Of a DNA stretch of 64,000 nt, positions 18,577 through 30,969 are shown in pieces (the first letter of the stretch is position 1; every line of letters begins with the position of its first letter). The stretch spans positions 1,674,001 through 1,738,000 of the forward strand of contig CP121450.1 of the NCBI GenBank assembly GCA_029689965.1, written 5' to 3'. A program made the translations under genes and the position numbers. The notes under the pieces were generated by a model. The model was not told the origin of the DNA and did no database searches. It was given only the letters and a program-made list of their open reading frames with translations. The stretch comes from Curtobacterium flaccumfaciens. Its GTDB lineage: Bacteria > Actinomycetota > Actinomycetes > Actinomycetales > Microbacteriaceae.

Positions 18577-21051
18577 GCGTGGCCCTCCAGGATGTCGATC
18601 TCGGCCTGCGCCGCGGATGCTTCGACGCCAGTGCCCTCGACGTCGGCGCCCTCGACGTCGGCGCGCTCGATGCCGGCGCGTCCGGCGGCCCCGGTCGTCG
18701 TACCGTGGTCGGTCGCCTCGGCGACGTGCGACGGAACGAGGAGCGCGACGGGGTAGTCGACGAGCAGCTCCGCGAGCACGATGCCCCGCCCCGCGGGAAC
18801 GGCCCGCCCGGTCAGCAGGTCGACCCTGTCGGCGGGGGCGGCGTGGACGAGGGTGTCTCCCCACCCCCGACGCGGCTGAGCCCGATGGGCAGGCGCGTCG
18901 CGATGGTGACCGCACCGCCCCGGTCGAAGGCGAGCACGTGGTCGGCGGCGGTGCCGGTCGCCTCGAGGGCGAGGTACCGGTGAAGAGCCCGGGTGATCCC
19001 GCCGCATTCGCAGTGCCCGGCTCGTCACGAGGAGCTTCGCGGCTCCGTCCGGGCCGATGCCGGGGAGCCGCTCCGGCCCGTCGTCGTCGGGACCGTCGAG
19101 CGCGGCCAGGACGTGCCGGCGCTCGGCGTAGTCAACGGGCCTGCGGTTGTCGGGGTCGACGAGCGAGCGGTCCCAGAACTCGGTGCCCTGGTAGACGTCG
19201 GGACGCCCGGCGCGGTGAGCTGCACGAGCTTCTGCCCGAGGCCGTTGGACCACCCGGCGTCGGCGATCCGCTCGTCGAGCGCGTCGAGCACGGCGACCAC
19301 GGCGGGGTCGTCGAACGCGGCGTCGACGAGTGCGTGCATCCGGCGCTCGAAGCCCTCGTCCGGTGCCGTCCACGTCGTGCTGTCGCCGGCTTCGCGCGAG
19401 GCCTTCTCGGCGTAGGCGTGCAGGCGTTCCCGGCTCGCCGGGCGTGCGCCGACGACGGCCTGCCAGAGCAGGTCGGCCAGCACCGCGTCGTCGAGCGGCG
19501 CGAGCGACCGCAGGCGTTCGAGAGCCGTCGTCCACTCGTGCCCCAGCTTCTGCGAGCACGGCGATGCGGGCACGGGTGTCCTCGCTCCGCTTCGTGTCGT
19601 GCGTCGTGAGGGTCGTCATCGTGTGCGGCCAGCTGCCGAGCCGGTCGCGTTGCGCCTGGTGGAATTCGGCGACGGTCGCCGAGAACACGCTCGGATCGCC
19701 GCCGACCTCGCTCAGCGACGTCAGCCGGGAAGTCCGGTAGAACGCGGTGTCCTCGACGCCCTTGGCCATGACCATGCCGCTCGTCTGCTGCAGCCGGATC
19801 GCGGCCGCGTTCGTCGGGTCGACGAGCGCTGGGGCGAGGCGGTCGATGACGTCGTCGAGGTCCGGTCGGCTCTCGGCAGCACGTTCGAGGGCGTCGATGA
19901 GGTGGTGCGCGCCCTCGGGAAGGTAGGTGCGGTACACGTCGAACGATGCGACGATCTCGGCCACGGCGTCGACGATCCGATCGTGGGGGACCGGTTCGGA
20001 CGCGGCCGTGGCGGTGCCGGGGCCGAGCAGCCGTGCGAGTCGCTCGACCTCGCTGCCGAGGATGCCGTCGGCGATGCCCCGGCGGGTGTCGTGCGTGAGC
20101 CGGCCCCAGTCGGCCGGTTCCGCGCCGGACGCCGCGGTGAGCGCTTCCTCGCCAGCAGGATCGACGAAGACGCGGTCGAGCACCCCGAGGGCGTCGTACC
20201 CGGTGGTGCCGTCGACGGGCCAGCTCGCCGGCAGTTCCTCACCGGGCTCGAGGATCTTCTCGACCAGCGTGTAAGCGCCACCGGTCAGCTCCGCGAGGTC
20301 GCGCAGGTACCCGGCAGGGTCGTACAGCCCGTCCGGGTGGTCGATCCGGAGCCCGTCGACGAGGCCGTCCCGGAACCAGGTGCCGATCGTGCCGTGCGAC
20401 GCCGCGAACACCTCCGGCTCCTCGACCCGGATCGCCGCGAGCGTGTTCACGGCGAAGAAGCGGCGGTAGTTCAGCTCGTGGTCGGCACGTTTCCAGTGCA
20501 CGAACTCGTAGTGCTGCCGTGCGTGGACGTCCTCGACCGAGTCGCCGTCGTGCACGGTGCCGACCGCGGTGGGGTAGGGGTGTCGCCGAGGTACAGCAGG
20601 CCGTCCCGCAGCGCGACGCCGTCCAGCAGACGATCATCGAGCACCGGTAGGCGAAGCTTGCCGTCGCCCGCGTCCCAGTCGACGTCGAAGGCCCACGCGA
20701 CCGGCGAGCCCTGGCCGTGTTCCAGCAGGGACCACCACCAGGGGTTCGCCGCCGGCGTGGCGACGCCCATGTGGTTCGGCACGACGTCGACCAGGACACC
20801 GAGGCCCGACGCGTGCGCGGCCTCGGCGAGCGCGCGGAGCGCGGTGTCGCCGCCGCGCTCCGCGTCGACCCGGGTGTGGTCGACGACGTCGTAGCCGTGC
20901 TGCGAGCCGGGCTCCGCCTGGAGCACAGGGGAGAGGTACAGCCAGTCCGCTCCGAGGTCTCGCACGTAGTCGACGACGTCCCGGGCCGCGGCCAGGTCGA
21001 AGTCGGGCGTCACCTGGAGCCGGTAGGTCGAGGCCGGGACCCGTCGCGCGC

Positions 21052-21055
<4 letters not shown>
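18573..21055 (-). CDS. treY: Malto-oligosyltrehalose synthase
   Basis: About 827 residues after repair. It rearranges the terminal alpha-1,4 bond of a maltodextrin to alpha-1,1. N-terminus [37 protein letters not shown], then [39 protein letters not shown] (nucleophile Asp) and [15 protein letters not shown]. Four frame breaks (about 20578, 19552, 19208 and the 18880-18975 region). The normal end [14 protein letters not shown] is followed by a ~40-residue tail with repeated [15 protein letters not shown] that is unusual for the family. ATGA overlaps with both neighbours. Confidence 0.95.
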
Positions 21056-23289
<2,234 letters not shown>

Positions 23290-23404
23290 GTGGTCCTCCA
23301 GGTGTGGGTTGCGCCAAGATATCGGCGTCGGCCGTCCCGTCCGCAGACAAGGCACAGCTGTGGACCGATCCACGCGCACTGCGCCCTGTGGAGGAACCGA
23401 CGAG

Positions 23405-23410
23405 TAGCCT
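23405..23410 (+). promoter_or_regulatory. -10 box of the GerW-like gene
   Basis: TAGCCT, 7 bases before the ATG; leaderless arrangement. Confidence 0.45.
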
Positions 23411-23417
23411 CGCGCGC

Positions 23418-23741
23418 ATGGCCAACATCGTGACGCAGATCGCAGACAAGGTACGCCCGGCGGGCGTCTCCACGAACTACGGGGAGCCGGTCGAGGTCGG
23501 CGACCAGACCCTCATCCCGGTGTCGCTCGGCTGGTACGGGTTCGGTGGCGGCGGGGACGGAGACGACAACGGCGGCGGCGGCGGTGGTGCCGTCTCCGTG
23601 CCGATCGGCGCGTACGTCCGCCGGCCGGGCAAGGACCTCGAGTTCGAGCCGAACCTCATCTCGCTGCTCGCGGTGAGCGTGCCCGTGATCTGGGTGACCG
23701 GCACCGTGCTCCGCAAGCTGGTGCGGATCCTGAAGAAGTGA
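23418..23741 (+). CDS. GerW/YtfJ-family protein
   Basis: 107 residues, intact. The family signature is VSTNYGEPVEVGDQTLIPVS with a Gly-rich middle (FGGGGDGDDNGGGGGG) and VRRPGKDLEFEPN, followed by a hydrophobic C-terminus (LISLLAVSVPVIWVTGTVL) that is probably a membrane anchor. Named for a Bacillus spore protein, but common in non-sporulating Actinobacteria where its role is unknown. Stands alone between glgX (divergent) and the thiamine operon, followed by a perfect family 1 palindrome. Confidence 0.88.
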   Translation: MANIVTQIADKVRPAGVSTNYGEPVEVGDQTLIPVSLGWYGFGGGGDGDDNGGGGGGAVSVPIGAYVRRPGKDLEFEPNLISLLAVSVPVIWVTGTVLRKLVRILKK

Positions 23742-23747
23742 CGTCAT

Positions 23748-23795
23748 GACGGACGGGAGGCGCGGTGCCAGCTGGCACCGCGCCTCCCGTCCGTC
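23748..23795. repeat. Family 1 palindrome, copy 5 (perfect, 48 bp)
   Basis: GACGGACGGGAGGCGCGGTG and further CCAG meet an exact reverse complement with no loop. It starts 6 bases after the GerW-like stop. Confidence 0.92.
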
Positions 23796-23829
23796 ACGCG
23801 GTCGCGACCGCGTCTAGACTGCTGGAACA

Positions 23830-23919
23830 CACACGGGAGTCCGGGACCGCCGGGCTGAGAGGGAGCGAGTGGCGCTCCGACCGTCGAACCTGATCCGGAT
23901 CATGCCGGCGCAGGGAGGA
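23830..23919 (+). promoter_or_regulatory. TPP riboswitch (THI element)
   Basis: Shows the conserved blocks in order: ACGGGAGTCCGGG, GGGCTGAGA (CUGAGA at 23855), a P3-type stem GAGCG/CGCTC, then GAACCTGATCCGGATCATGC and CGGCGCAGGGA. It binds thiamine pyrophosphate. GGAGG, the likely ribosome site of ykoE, overlaps its 3' end about 10 bases before the ATG, and no terminator stem with a T run follows, so control is probably at translation initiation. Confidence 0.95.
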
Positions 23920-23928
23920 GTCAGCACC

Positions 23929-24571
23929 ATGTCTGCACGCACGCCAACCGCTGCACCGACCACCACCGTCACGCGCTCGTTGCGCTGGCGGGTCGTCGAC
24001 ATCGTCGTCGCGAGCGTCCTCGCCGTGGCGATCGGTGTCGTGTTCAAGCTTCTGGGAGTTCGGCTACGAGCCGCTCAGCGCCGTCGCGGCCCTCGTGCTG
24101 CCCGGCACCCAGGCGCTCTTCGGCGGCGTCTGGCTGCTCGCCGGACCCGTCGTCGCGATCATCGTGCGGAAGCCCGGTGCCGCGCTCTACGCCGAGATCG
24201 TCGCCGCCTCGGTCGAGGCGATCCTCGGCACGCAGTGGGGTTGGCTGACGCTCGAGGCCGGCCTGGTGCAGGGCCTCGGAGCCGAGCTCGTGCTCGCACT
24301 GTTCCTCTACCGCGCGTACCGGCTGCCGGTCGTCGTCCTCGCCGGCGCCGCCGCAGGCCTCGCGCTCGGGATCAACGACACCGTCCTCTGGTACCCGGGG
24401 CTCGACGCGGCCTTCAAGGTCGTCTACGTCGTGTCGGCCGTCGTGTCCGGCGGAGCGATCGCCGGCGTCGGATCGTGGTACCTCGTGCGCGCGCTTGCCT
24501 CCACCGGCGTCCTGTCCTCGTTCGCGGCCGGTCGGGAGCACTCCAGGCGCGGGAACCGCGCCGCCGCGTGA
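23929..24571 (+). CDS. ykoE: ECF transporter substrate-binding component YkoE (thiamine precursor)
   Basis: About 213 residues. LRWRVVDIVVASVLAVAIGVVF, then EFGYEPLSAVAALVLPGTQALFGGVWLLAGPVVAIIVRKPGAALYAEIVAASVEAILGT is the YkoE pattern: several membrane helices forming the S component that captures thiamine or its pyrimidine moiety (HMP). The frame shifts near 24049 at AAGCTTCTGG; removing the C gives VFKFWEFGYEP. The riboswitch directly upstream supports the substrate. GTGA overlap with the ATPase gene. Confidence 0.9.
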
Positions 24572-26400
24572 CCACCGTGCCCCGGCCGACGCCGGCCAGC
24601 ATCGCCTTCTCCGACTGGGGGTGGCGGTACGCCGAACGGGACGACTGGGCCGTGCGCGGCGTCGACCTCGTCGTCGAGCCGGGTGAGCGGGTGGCGATCG
24701 TCGGGCCGTCCGGAGCGGGCAAGTCCACGCTCCTCCGGGCGGTCGCCGCCGTGCTGCCCGACGACCCGGACCCGGAGGACGACACCGCGGCCGCGGTGCA
24801 GGGATCGGTCCTCGTCGACGGCTCCGACCCCCGCGCGGTCCGCGGTCGGGTCGGCCTCGTCATGCAGGACCCCGAGGCCCACACCGTGATGTCGCGGATC
24901 GGCGACGACGTGGCGTTCGGGTGCGAGAACCTCGGCGTGCCGCCTGCCGAGACCTGGGAACGGGTCCGGTCCTCGCTCGCCGTCGTCGGCCTCGACCTGG
25001 CGCTCGACCGGTCCACCTCGATGCTCTCCGGCGGCCAGCGGCAGCGGCTGGCGTTGGCGGGCGTGCTCGCCATGCGGCCGGGAGCGCTCGTGCTCGACGA
25101 ACCCTGCGCGAACCTCGACCCGTCCGGGGTGGTGCAGGTGCACGACGCCGTCCGCGCGCTCCTCGACGAGACCGGTGCCACCCTGCTCGTCGTCGAACAC
25201 CGCATCGGGACCTGGCTCGACCTCGTGGACCGGCTCGTGCTGCTCGAACCGGCGGGCGGCGTGGTCGCGGACGGCACACCGGCCGAGGTGCTGGCACGAC
25301 ACGGCGCGGCGCTCACCGAGGCGGGCGTCTGGGTGCCCGGCTCCGAGCCCGCGCGGGGTTCGGCCCGTCCGAGCGCCCGCACGTCTGCGCGAACGGGTGG
25401 AAATGCACGGGGGTGCGGACGGACGCCCGGACGGGATCCGCCCGCTCGCGTCCGAGGCGTCCGTGCTGCTCGAGGCGCGGGGGCTCGGCACGGCACGGGG
25501 CAAGCGGCAGCGGGTGGGGAGCGGGATCGACCTCGACGTCCTGGCCGGCCGGGTGCTCGCCGTCACGGGACCGAACGGCGTCGGCAAGTCGACGCTCGGG
25601 CTCACTCTCGCCGGGCTGCTCCGCCCGGCCGGCGGCACGCTCCGAGCCGCCGTCGCGCTCGCGGACGGCGCCGGCGACTCGCCCGCCGCCTGGACGAGCC
25701 GTCAGCTCGCCGCCCGCATCGGGGCCGTCTTCCAGGACCCCGAGCACCAGTTCGTCGCGCGCACCGTCCGTGAGGAACTCGCCGTCGGTCCCGCGCACTC
25801 GGGCTCGCCGACGTCGACGGACTCGTGGGAGAAGCTGCTCGACGCGTTCGACCTCGCCCGCCTCGCCGATGCCAACCCGTTCACGCTCTCCGGCGGCGAG
25901 CAGCGGCGGCTGGCGATCGGGACGGTCATCGCCTCCCGGCCGCCCGTCGTCGTGCTCGACGAACCGACCTCCGGACAGGACCGGGCCACCTGGCAGGCCG
26001 TCGTCGACCGCCTCGGCGCGCTCGCCGACGTCGGCACCGCGATCGTCGCCGTGACGCACGACCGCGACCTCGTACGGGCGCTCGATGCCGACGAGGTCGT
26101 GCTCGGCCCCGCGGGAGTCACGGTCGCGGCCGGGATGCTCGGCACCCGGGCGGAGCCTGCCGGGGCGGAGTCCGTCGGGCGGAGTCCGCCGGGCCGGAGT
26201 CCGTCGGGCCGGCGTCCGTCGGGCCGGCGTCCGCCGAGCCGGCGTCCGCCGAGATGCCGGACACCCGACCCACGTCTGGCGCGGACGCGCCGGTGCCGGC
26301 GACGCTCGCCAGCCCGCGTCCGACCGCCGATGCTGCCGCTCGGCCGGCGTCCGGGGCCGAGCCGGTCCGGCGCGGCTGGGGCACGGGGGTGCAGCGGTGA
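24568..26400 (+). CDS. ykoD: ECF transporter ATPase with two fused ABC domains (YkoD type)
   Basis: About 610 residues. First ABC domain: VGPSGAGKSTLL (Walker A), VMQDPEAHTVMSRI, MLSGGQRQRLAL (signature), ALVLDEPCANLD (Walker B). Second: VTGPNGVGKSTLG, VFQDPEHQFVARTV, TLSGGEQRRLAI, VVVLDEPTSGQD. Energises import by YkoE with YkoC. Frame breaks near 25405 in the linker and 26160 in the tail. The C-terminus after residue ~525 is low-complexity, coded by a 15-base GGGCCGGCGTCCGTC-type minisatellite (26150-26260), and is probably dispensable. Confidence 0.92.
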
Positions 26401-27200
26401 CCGCTCCGGGTGCCGCCACCGACGTGCGGGGGCGAGCCGCGCCTCCAGACCGTGTCCGCGGTGTCCGCGGGGTGCAGCCGGTGGCCTCCCTGCTCGGCGT
26501 CCTCGCGCTCGGCGTGTGCCTCGTCCTGAGCCTCGACGTCGTCTCGGCAACGGTCGCCCTCGCACTCGAGGTCCTGCTCCTCCCGCTCCTGCGGATCCCG
26601 CCGCGCACCCTGCTGCTGCGGACGTCGCCCGTCCTGGTCGCCGTGCCGCTCACCGCGCTGAGCATCGCGCTGTACGGTCGACCCTCCGGACGGGAGTGGT
26701 TCGACCTCGGCTTCGCCCACGTCACCGACGGGTCGCTGACCCTGGCGCTCGCCACGGCGCTGCGCGTGCTCGCGGTCGGGCTGCCCGCCGTCGCGCTGTT
26801 CATCCGGGTCGACCCCACGGACCTCGCGGACGGGCTCGCGCAGCTGCTGCGGCTGCCCGCCCGGTTCGTGCTCGGGGCGCTCGCGGCGATCCGGATGATG
26901 ACGCTGCTCGGGGACGACTGGCGACAGCTCGGGATGGCCCGTCGTGCCCGGGGCGTGGCGGACACCGGGCGACTGCGGCAGGGCGCGTCGATGGCGTTCG
27001 CACTGCTCGTGCTCGCGCTCCGCCGGGCCACGACGCTCGCGGTGGCGATGGAGTCGCGGGGGTTCGGGGCTCCCGGCCGACGGACGTGGGCGCGCACCGC
27101 TCGGTTCGCGGGTCCGGAGTGGGCGATGGTCGCGGTCCTCGTCGGGATCGGGCTCGCGTCGATCGCGGTCGCGGTGGGCGCGGGGACCTGGCGTGCCTGA
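26397..27200 (+). CDS. ykoC: ECF transporter transmembrane component YkoC
   Basis: 267 residues, intact, GTG start overlapping the ykoD TGA. Hydrophobic helices (VASLLGVLALGVCLVLSLDVVSATVALALEVLLLPLL) and the coupling motif ALRRATTLAVAMESRGFG, which matches the A-R-G coupling helix of EcfT proteins. Completes the YkoEDC-type transporter. The next gene starts 8 bases before its stop. Confidence 0.9.
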   Translation: MTAPGAATDVRGRAAPPDRVRGVRGVQPVASLLGVLALGVCLVLSLDVVSATVALALEVLLLPLLRIPPRTLLLRTSPVLVAVPLTALSIALYGRPSGREWFDLGFAHVTDGSLTLALATALRVLAVGLPAVALFIRVDPTDLADGLAQLLRLPARFVLGALAAIRMMTLLGDDWRQLGMARRARGVADTGRLRQGASMAFALLVLALRRATTLAVAMESRGFGAPGRRTWARTARFAGPEWAMVAVLVGIGLASIAVAVGAGTWRA

Positions 27201-27927
27201 GGAGATCGGGCCGGCGGTGCCGGGTGCGCCGGGGGTGCCAGGCGCGCCGGGGGTGCCGGGCGCGCCGGCTGTGGGGCGGTTCGCGGGACACCGCGCGCAT
27301 CGCGGGACGCCGCACTCCGTCCGAGACACCGCCGGAGCCGGCGGCGTCTCGGAGGTCGGGCGGCGTCTCGCGTCCGCGTCGGCGTCGGGAGCGCGTGAGA
27401 CGCCGCCCGACCTCGTCGAGGGGCTCGCCGCCGCGGCGGCCGGCGTCGCGACCGCGTCGTGTGCACGGCTCGTGGTGCTCGTCGACGGGCGATCCGGCAC
27501 GGGCAAGACGACCCTCGGCGGCTCCTTGGCGGACCGGCTCGGCGCGCAGCTCGTCCACCTCGACGACGTCTACCCCGGGTGGGACGGGTTGCCGGCCGCC
27601 GCGCAGGCCGTGGTGACGGATGTGCTGGGGGAGCCGTCAGGGTACCGGCGCTGGGACTGGGCGGTGTCGCGTCCGGCGGAGTGGGTGGCCGTGGATCCGG
27701 CGCAGCCGATCGTCATCGAGGGGTGCGGTGCGCTGTCCCGGCGGTCGGCGCCGCTCGCGTCGCTCCGGGTGTGGTTGGAGGCGGACGACGCGACCCGGTG
27801 GGAGCGGGCGATCAGCCGCGACGGCGAGGTGTTCGCCCGGGAGTGGGAGCGGTGGGCGGCGCAGGAGGCGGCGTTCATCGCTGCCGAGCGGCCGGCGGCG
27901 CTGGCGGACGTGGTGGTGCGGACGTGA
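27193..27927 (+). CDS. P-loop kinase-like ATPase (uridine-kinase-like)
   Basis: 244 residues, intact. LVVLVDGRSGTGKTTLGGSLADRL is the Walker A loop, LVHLDDVYPGWDGL the following acidic substrate loop, and VIEGCGALSRRSAP a Walker B-like strand, the pattern of small-molecule kinases near uridine kinase. The first ~75 residues are odd: a GVPGAPGVPGAP collagen-like repeat coded by 12-base units (27215-27275), then a Gly/Arg stretch. GTG start overlaps ykoC by 8 bases, so it belongs to the thiamine-regulated operon. A role in phosphorylating an imported thiamine precursor is possible but only inference. Confidence 0.72.
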   Translation: MPEEIGPAVPGAPGVPGAPGVPGAPAVGRFAGHRAHRGTPHSVRDTAGAGGVSEVGRRLASASASGARETPPDLVEGLAAAAAGVATASCARLVVLVDGRSGTGKTTLGGSLADRLGAQLVHLDDVYPGWDGLPAAAQAVVTDVLGEPSGYRRWDWAVSRPAEWVAVDPAQPIVIEGCGALSRRSAPLASLRVWLEADDATRWERAISRDGEVFAREWERWAAQEAAFIAAERPAALADVVVRT

Positions 27928-29449
27928 GGTGCACGCGCCGGGCCGAGACCCGTGGCCGAGACTGGTGGCCGAGACTCGGGTTCAGCGACAAGTCTCGGGC
28001 GGATGAGCGCGAGACCTGTCGCTCACGGCGAGACTCGGGCCGCGTCGTCCGAGTCTCGGGCCGCGTCGTCCGAGTCTCGGGCCGCGTCGTCCGAGACTCG
28101 GGCACCACGCCCGAACGCTCCGCCCGCCGTGCCTCCGCCCGCGGGTCCACCGCGAACACCGCCGCCACGATCGAGAGCACCGCGTAGACGCCGAGGTACG
28201 CGCACAGGATCCACGGCGAGCCCCGCCGAGCTCGACGAACACCGCCGCGAGCAACGGCGTGAGCCCCACGGAGAAGATCGATCCGATCTGGTACCCGAGC
28301 GACATCCCCGAGTACCGCCGACCGGTCGGGAACTGCTCCGCGAACCACGCTGCCTGCGGTCCGTAGATGCTGTCGTGGAACACGCACATCCCGACGAGCG
28401 CGACGAGCGGCAGCAGCGCGAGCGGCCCGGCGTCGAGGAACGCGAAGAACGGCCAGATCAGCACCGCGATCCCCACCGCCGACCAGATCGTCAGCACCCG
28501 CCGTCCGACCCGGTCCGACAGCCACCCCCAGAACGGCGTCGACACGAGCGACACCGCCGAGATGACCAGCACGGCCTGCAGCCCGGCCGAGGCTCCGGAA
28601 GGCCCCGGACCGCACCGAGGTAGGTCAGCGAGTACGTGGTCAGGATCGAGTACAGCGCCGGCTGCACGAGCCGCAGCCCGGCGGTCACGAGGATCGCCCG
28701 CGGGTGCCGACGGAGCGCCTGCCACACCGGGAAGCGCTCGATGCCGCCCGACGATCGGAGCTCCTGGAACACCGGCGCGTCCTGCACCCCGAGCCGGATG
28801 ACGAGTCCGACGGCCACGATCACCGCCGAGAACAGGAACGGGAGCCGCCAGCCCCAGGCGAGGAACACCTCGTTGCCGAGCAGCGTCCGCACGAGGGTGA
28901 AGACCCCGGTCGCGAGGAGCATGCCGCCCGCCGACCCCATCTGCGTGAACGCCCCGAAGAGTCCGCGGTGCCGCTCGGGTGCGTGCTCCACCGACAGCAG
29001 CGCCGACCCACCCCACTCCGCTCCGGCGGCCACACCCTGCAGCAGCCGGAGGAACACGAGCGCCACGACCGCGCCGATGCCGATCGTCGCCGCCGAGGGC
29101 ACCACACCGATGAGCGTCGATGCGATCCCCATCAGGACGAGCGACGCGACGAGCAGCTTCTTCCGTCCGATCCGGTCACCGAGATGCCCGGCGATCACGC
29201 CGCCGAGCGGCCGCGCGACGAACCCGACACCGTAGGTCGCGAACGATGCGATCACCCCGACGGCCGGTGTCACGGACGGAAGAACGTCGGCGCGAAGACG
29301 AGCGCCGACGCCGTCGCGTAGAGGTAGAAGTCGTAGTACTCGACGGTCGTGCCCACGAACGACGCCAGGGCGACCCGACGGCGGGTCGCGTTGGTGGACG
29401 GTCCGGATCGACGGACGGGAGGCACGGCTGCGGTGGTCGGAGTCGGCAT
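27875..29449 (-). CDS. MFS transporter, metabolite:H+ symporter (MHS) type
   Basis: About 500 residues. Repaired N-terminus MPTPTTAAVPPVRRSG leads to ALASFVGTTVEYYDFYLYATASALVFAPTFF, the MHS signature, then ATYGVGFVARPLGGVIAGHLGDRIGRKKLL and GVAAGAEWGGSALLSVEHAP. Relatives carry proline, betaine, citrate or shikimate. Frame breaks near 29283, 28600 and 28215. After AVFAVDPRAEARRAER the tail is coded by family 3 repeats (RTTRPETRTTRPETRTTRPES) and runs 53 bases into the 3' end of the kinase gene on the other strand; the true stop may once have been near 28120. Confidence 0.85.
27935..28115. repeat. Family 3 repeat cluster
   Basis: Several copies of CCGAGTCTCGGGCCGCGTCGT (20-21 base unit at 28040-28110), plus a GTTCAGCGACAAGTCTCGGG unit near 27980 and GCGAGACCTGTCGCTCACGG near 28005, the two halves of the ~59 bp family 3 element. 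Confidence 0.75.
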
Positions 29450-29548
29450 GCCTCAGGAGCATGGTCGGCTCCGGCGCCGCGGGGAACACCCCGCGTAACG
29501 CGAGGTCACGTCGTCGCTGCGTCGTGACGCCGCGCGGGAACCTGGGGC

Positions 29549-30969
29549 ATGACCGATCGACCGAACCGCCCGCTGCGCTTCGCGGCCTTCGTCATGAACA
29601 CGACGTCGCACATCCAGCACGGACTCTGGCGTCACCCCGACGCCCGGCAGGCCGACTTCGACGACGTGACGCTGTGGACCGACCTCGCGAGGACGCTCGA
29701 ACGTGGGAAGTTCGACGCGATGTTCTTCGCGGACGTCGTCGGCACGTATGGGCCGGCGCGCGGCGACTACTCGACGAACCTCCGTGAGGGACTGCAGATC
29801 CCCTCGAACGACCCGTCCGTGCTGCTGTCGGCGCTCGCGGTGTCGACGGAGCACCTCGGGCTCGCCTTCACCTCGAGCGTCATCCAGTCGCACCCGTTCG
29901 ACTTCGCCCGCAAGGTCTCCACGCTCGACCACATCACGCGGGGCCGGATCGGCTGGAACGTCGTGACGAGCGCGCTCGACAGCGCCGCCCGCAACTTCGG
30001 TCACGACCGTCTCGAGGAGCACGACGAACGCTACGTCTGGGCCGAGGAGTACCTCGACGTCTGCGCGAAGCTTTGGGAGGGATCGTGGGAGGACGACGCC
30101 GTGCTCGAGGACCGGTGCTCGGCTACGCCGACCCGACGAAGGTGCACCGCATCGACCACCACGGCACGCGGTACGACGTACAGGGTCCGCACCTGTCCGC
30201 ACCCTCGCCGCAGCGGACGCCCGTGCTGTTCCAGGCCGGGTCGTCGCCGGCCGGACGGGCGTTCGCCGCTCGCAACGCCGAGGCGCAGTTCATCCTCACG
30301 TCGAACCGGGACGCCACCGAGCAGCTCATCCGTGAGACCCGGGACCTCGCGGAAGCCTCGGGCCGACAACGGGACGACATCGCGTTCTTCCTCGGCCTGA
30401 CGTTCGTCACCGGCTCCACCGAGGCGGAGGCGAAGGCGAAGGAGGCGGAGATCGACGAGTACCTCGCTGCGGACGGCTTCCTCGTGCACTCCAACCTCGG
30501 TTTCGACCCGGACACCGGCGAGCCGCTCGATCCGTCGACGCCGCTGTCCGAGGTCCGGACGCACGCCGGACAGTCGCACCTGCAGTGGCTCCGCGAGGCC
30601 GCCGGCGACCGTGAGCCGACCATCGCCGACCTCGCCCGGCTGTCCGCCAAGCTTCCGCGCCCGCGTGGTCGGGACGCCCGAGCAGATCGCCGACAAGCTC
30701 GCCGACTGGCAGCGCGCCGGGTCGACGGGGTGAACGTCATCAACTGGACACTGCCCGGGTCGTACGAGGAGTTCGTCGACGACATCGCCCCGACCCTGCA
30801 GGAACGGGGACTCATGCAGGCCGAGTACCGGCCGGGGACCCTGCGCGAGAAGCTGTTCGGGCACGCGCAGCTCCCCGGGAGCCACCCGGCCAGGCGCTGG
30901 CGCGGGGCGTTCTCCGGCGGAGCGGCCGGCGCGCCCGACGCAACCGCGGCCGTGGGGGCGACCGCATGA
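29549..30969 (+). CDS. NtaA/SnaA/DszA-family flavin-dependent monooxygenase
   Basis: About 473 residues. RFAAFVMNTTSHIQHGLWRHPDA, FDAMFFADVVGTYGPARGDYSTNLREGLQIPSNDP, TRGRIGWNVVTSALDSAARNFG and PVLFQAGSSPAGRAFAARNAEAQF are characteristic of two-component FMNH2-dependent monooxygenases for sulfones, nitrilotriacetate or similar. It needs reduced flavin from a separate reductase, not found nearby. Frame breaks near 30113, at 30649 (AAGCTTC, extra C) and 30718. The ATGA overlap with the next gene indicates one operon. Confidence 0.88.
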
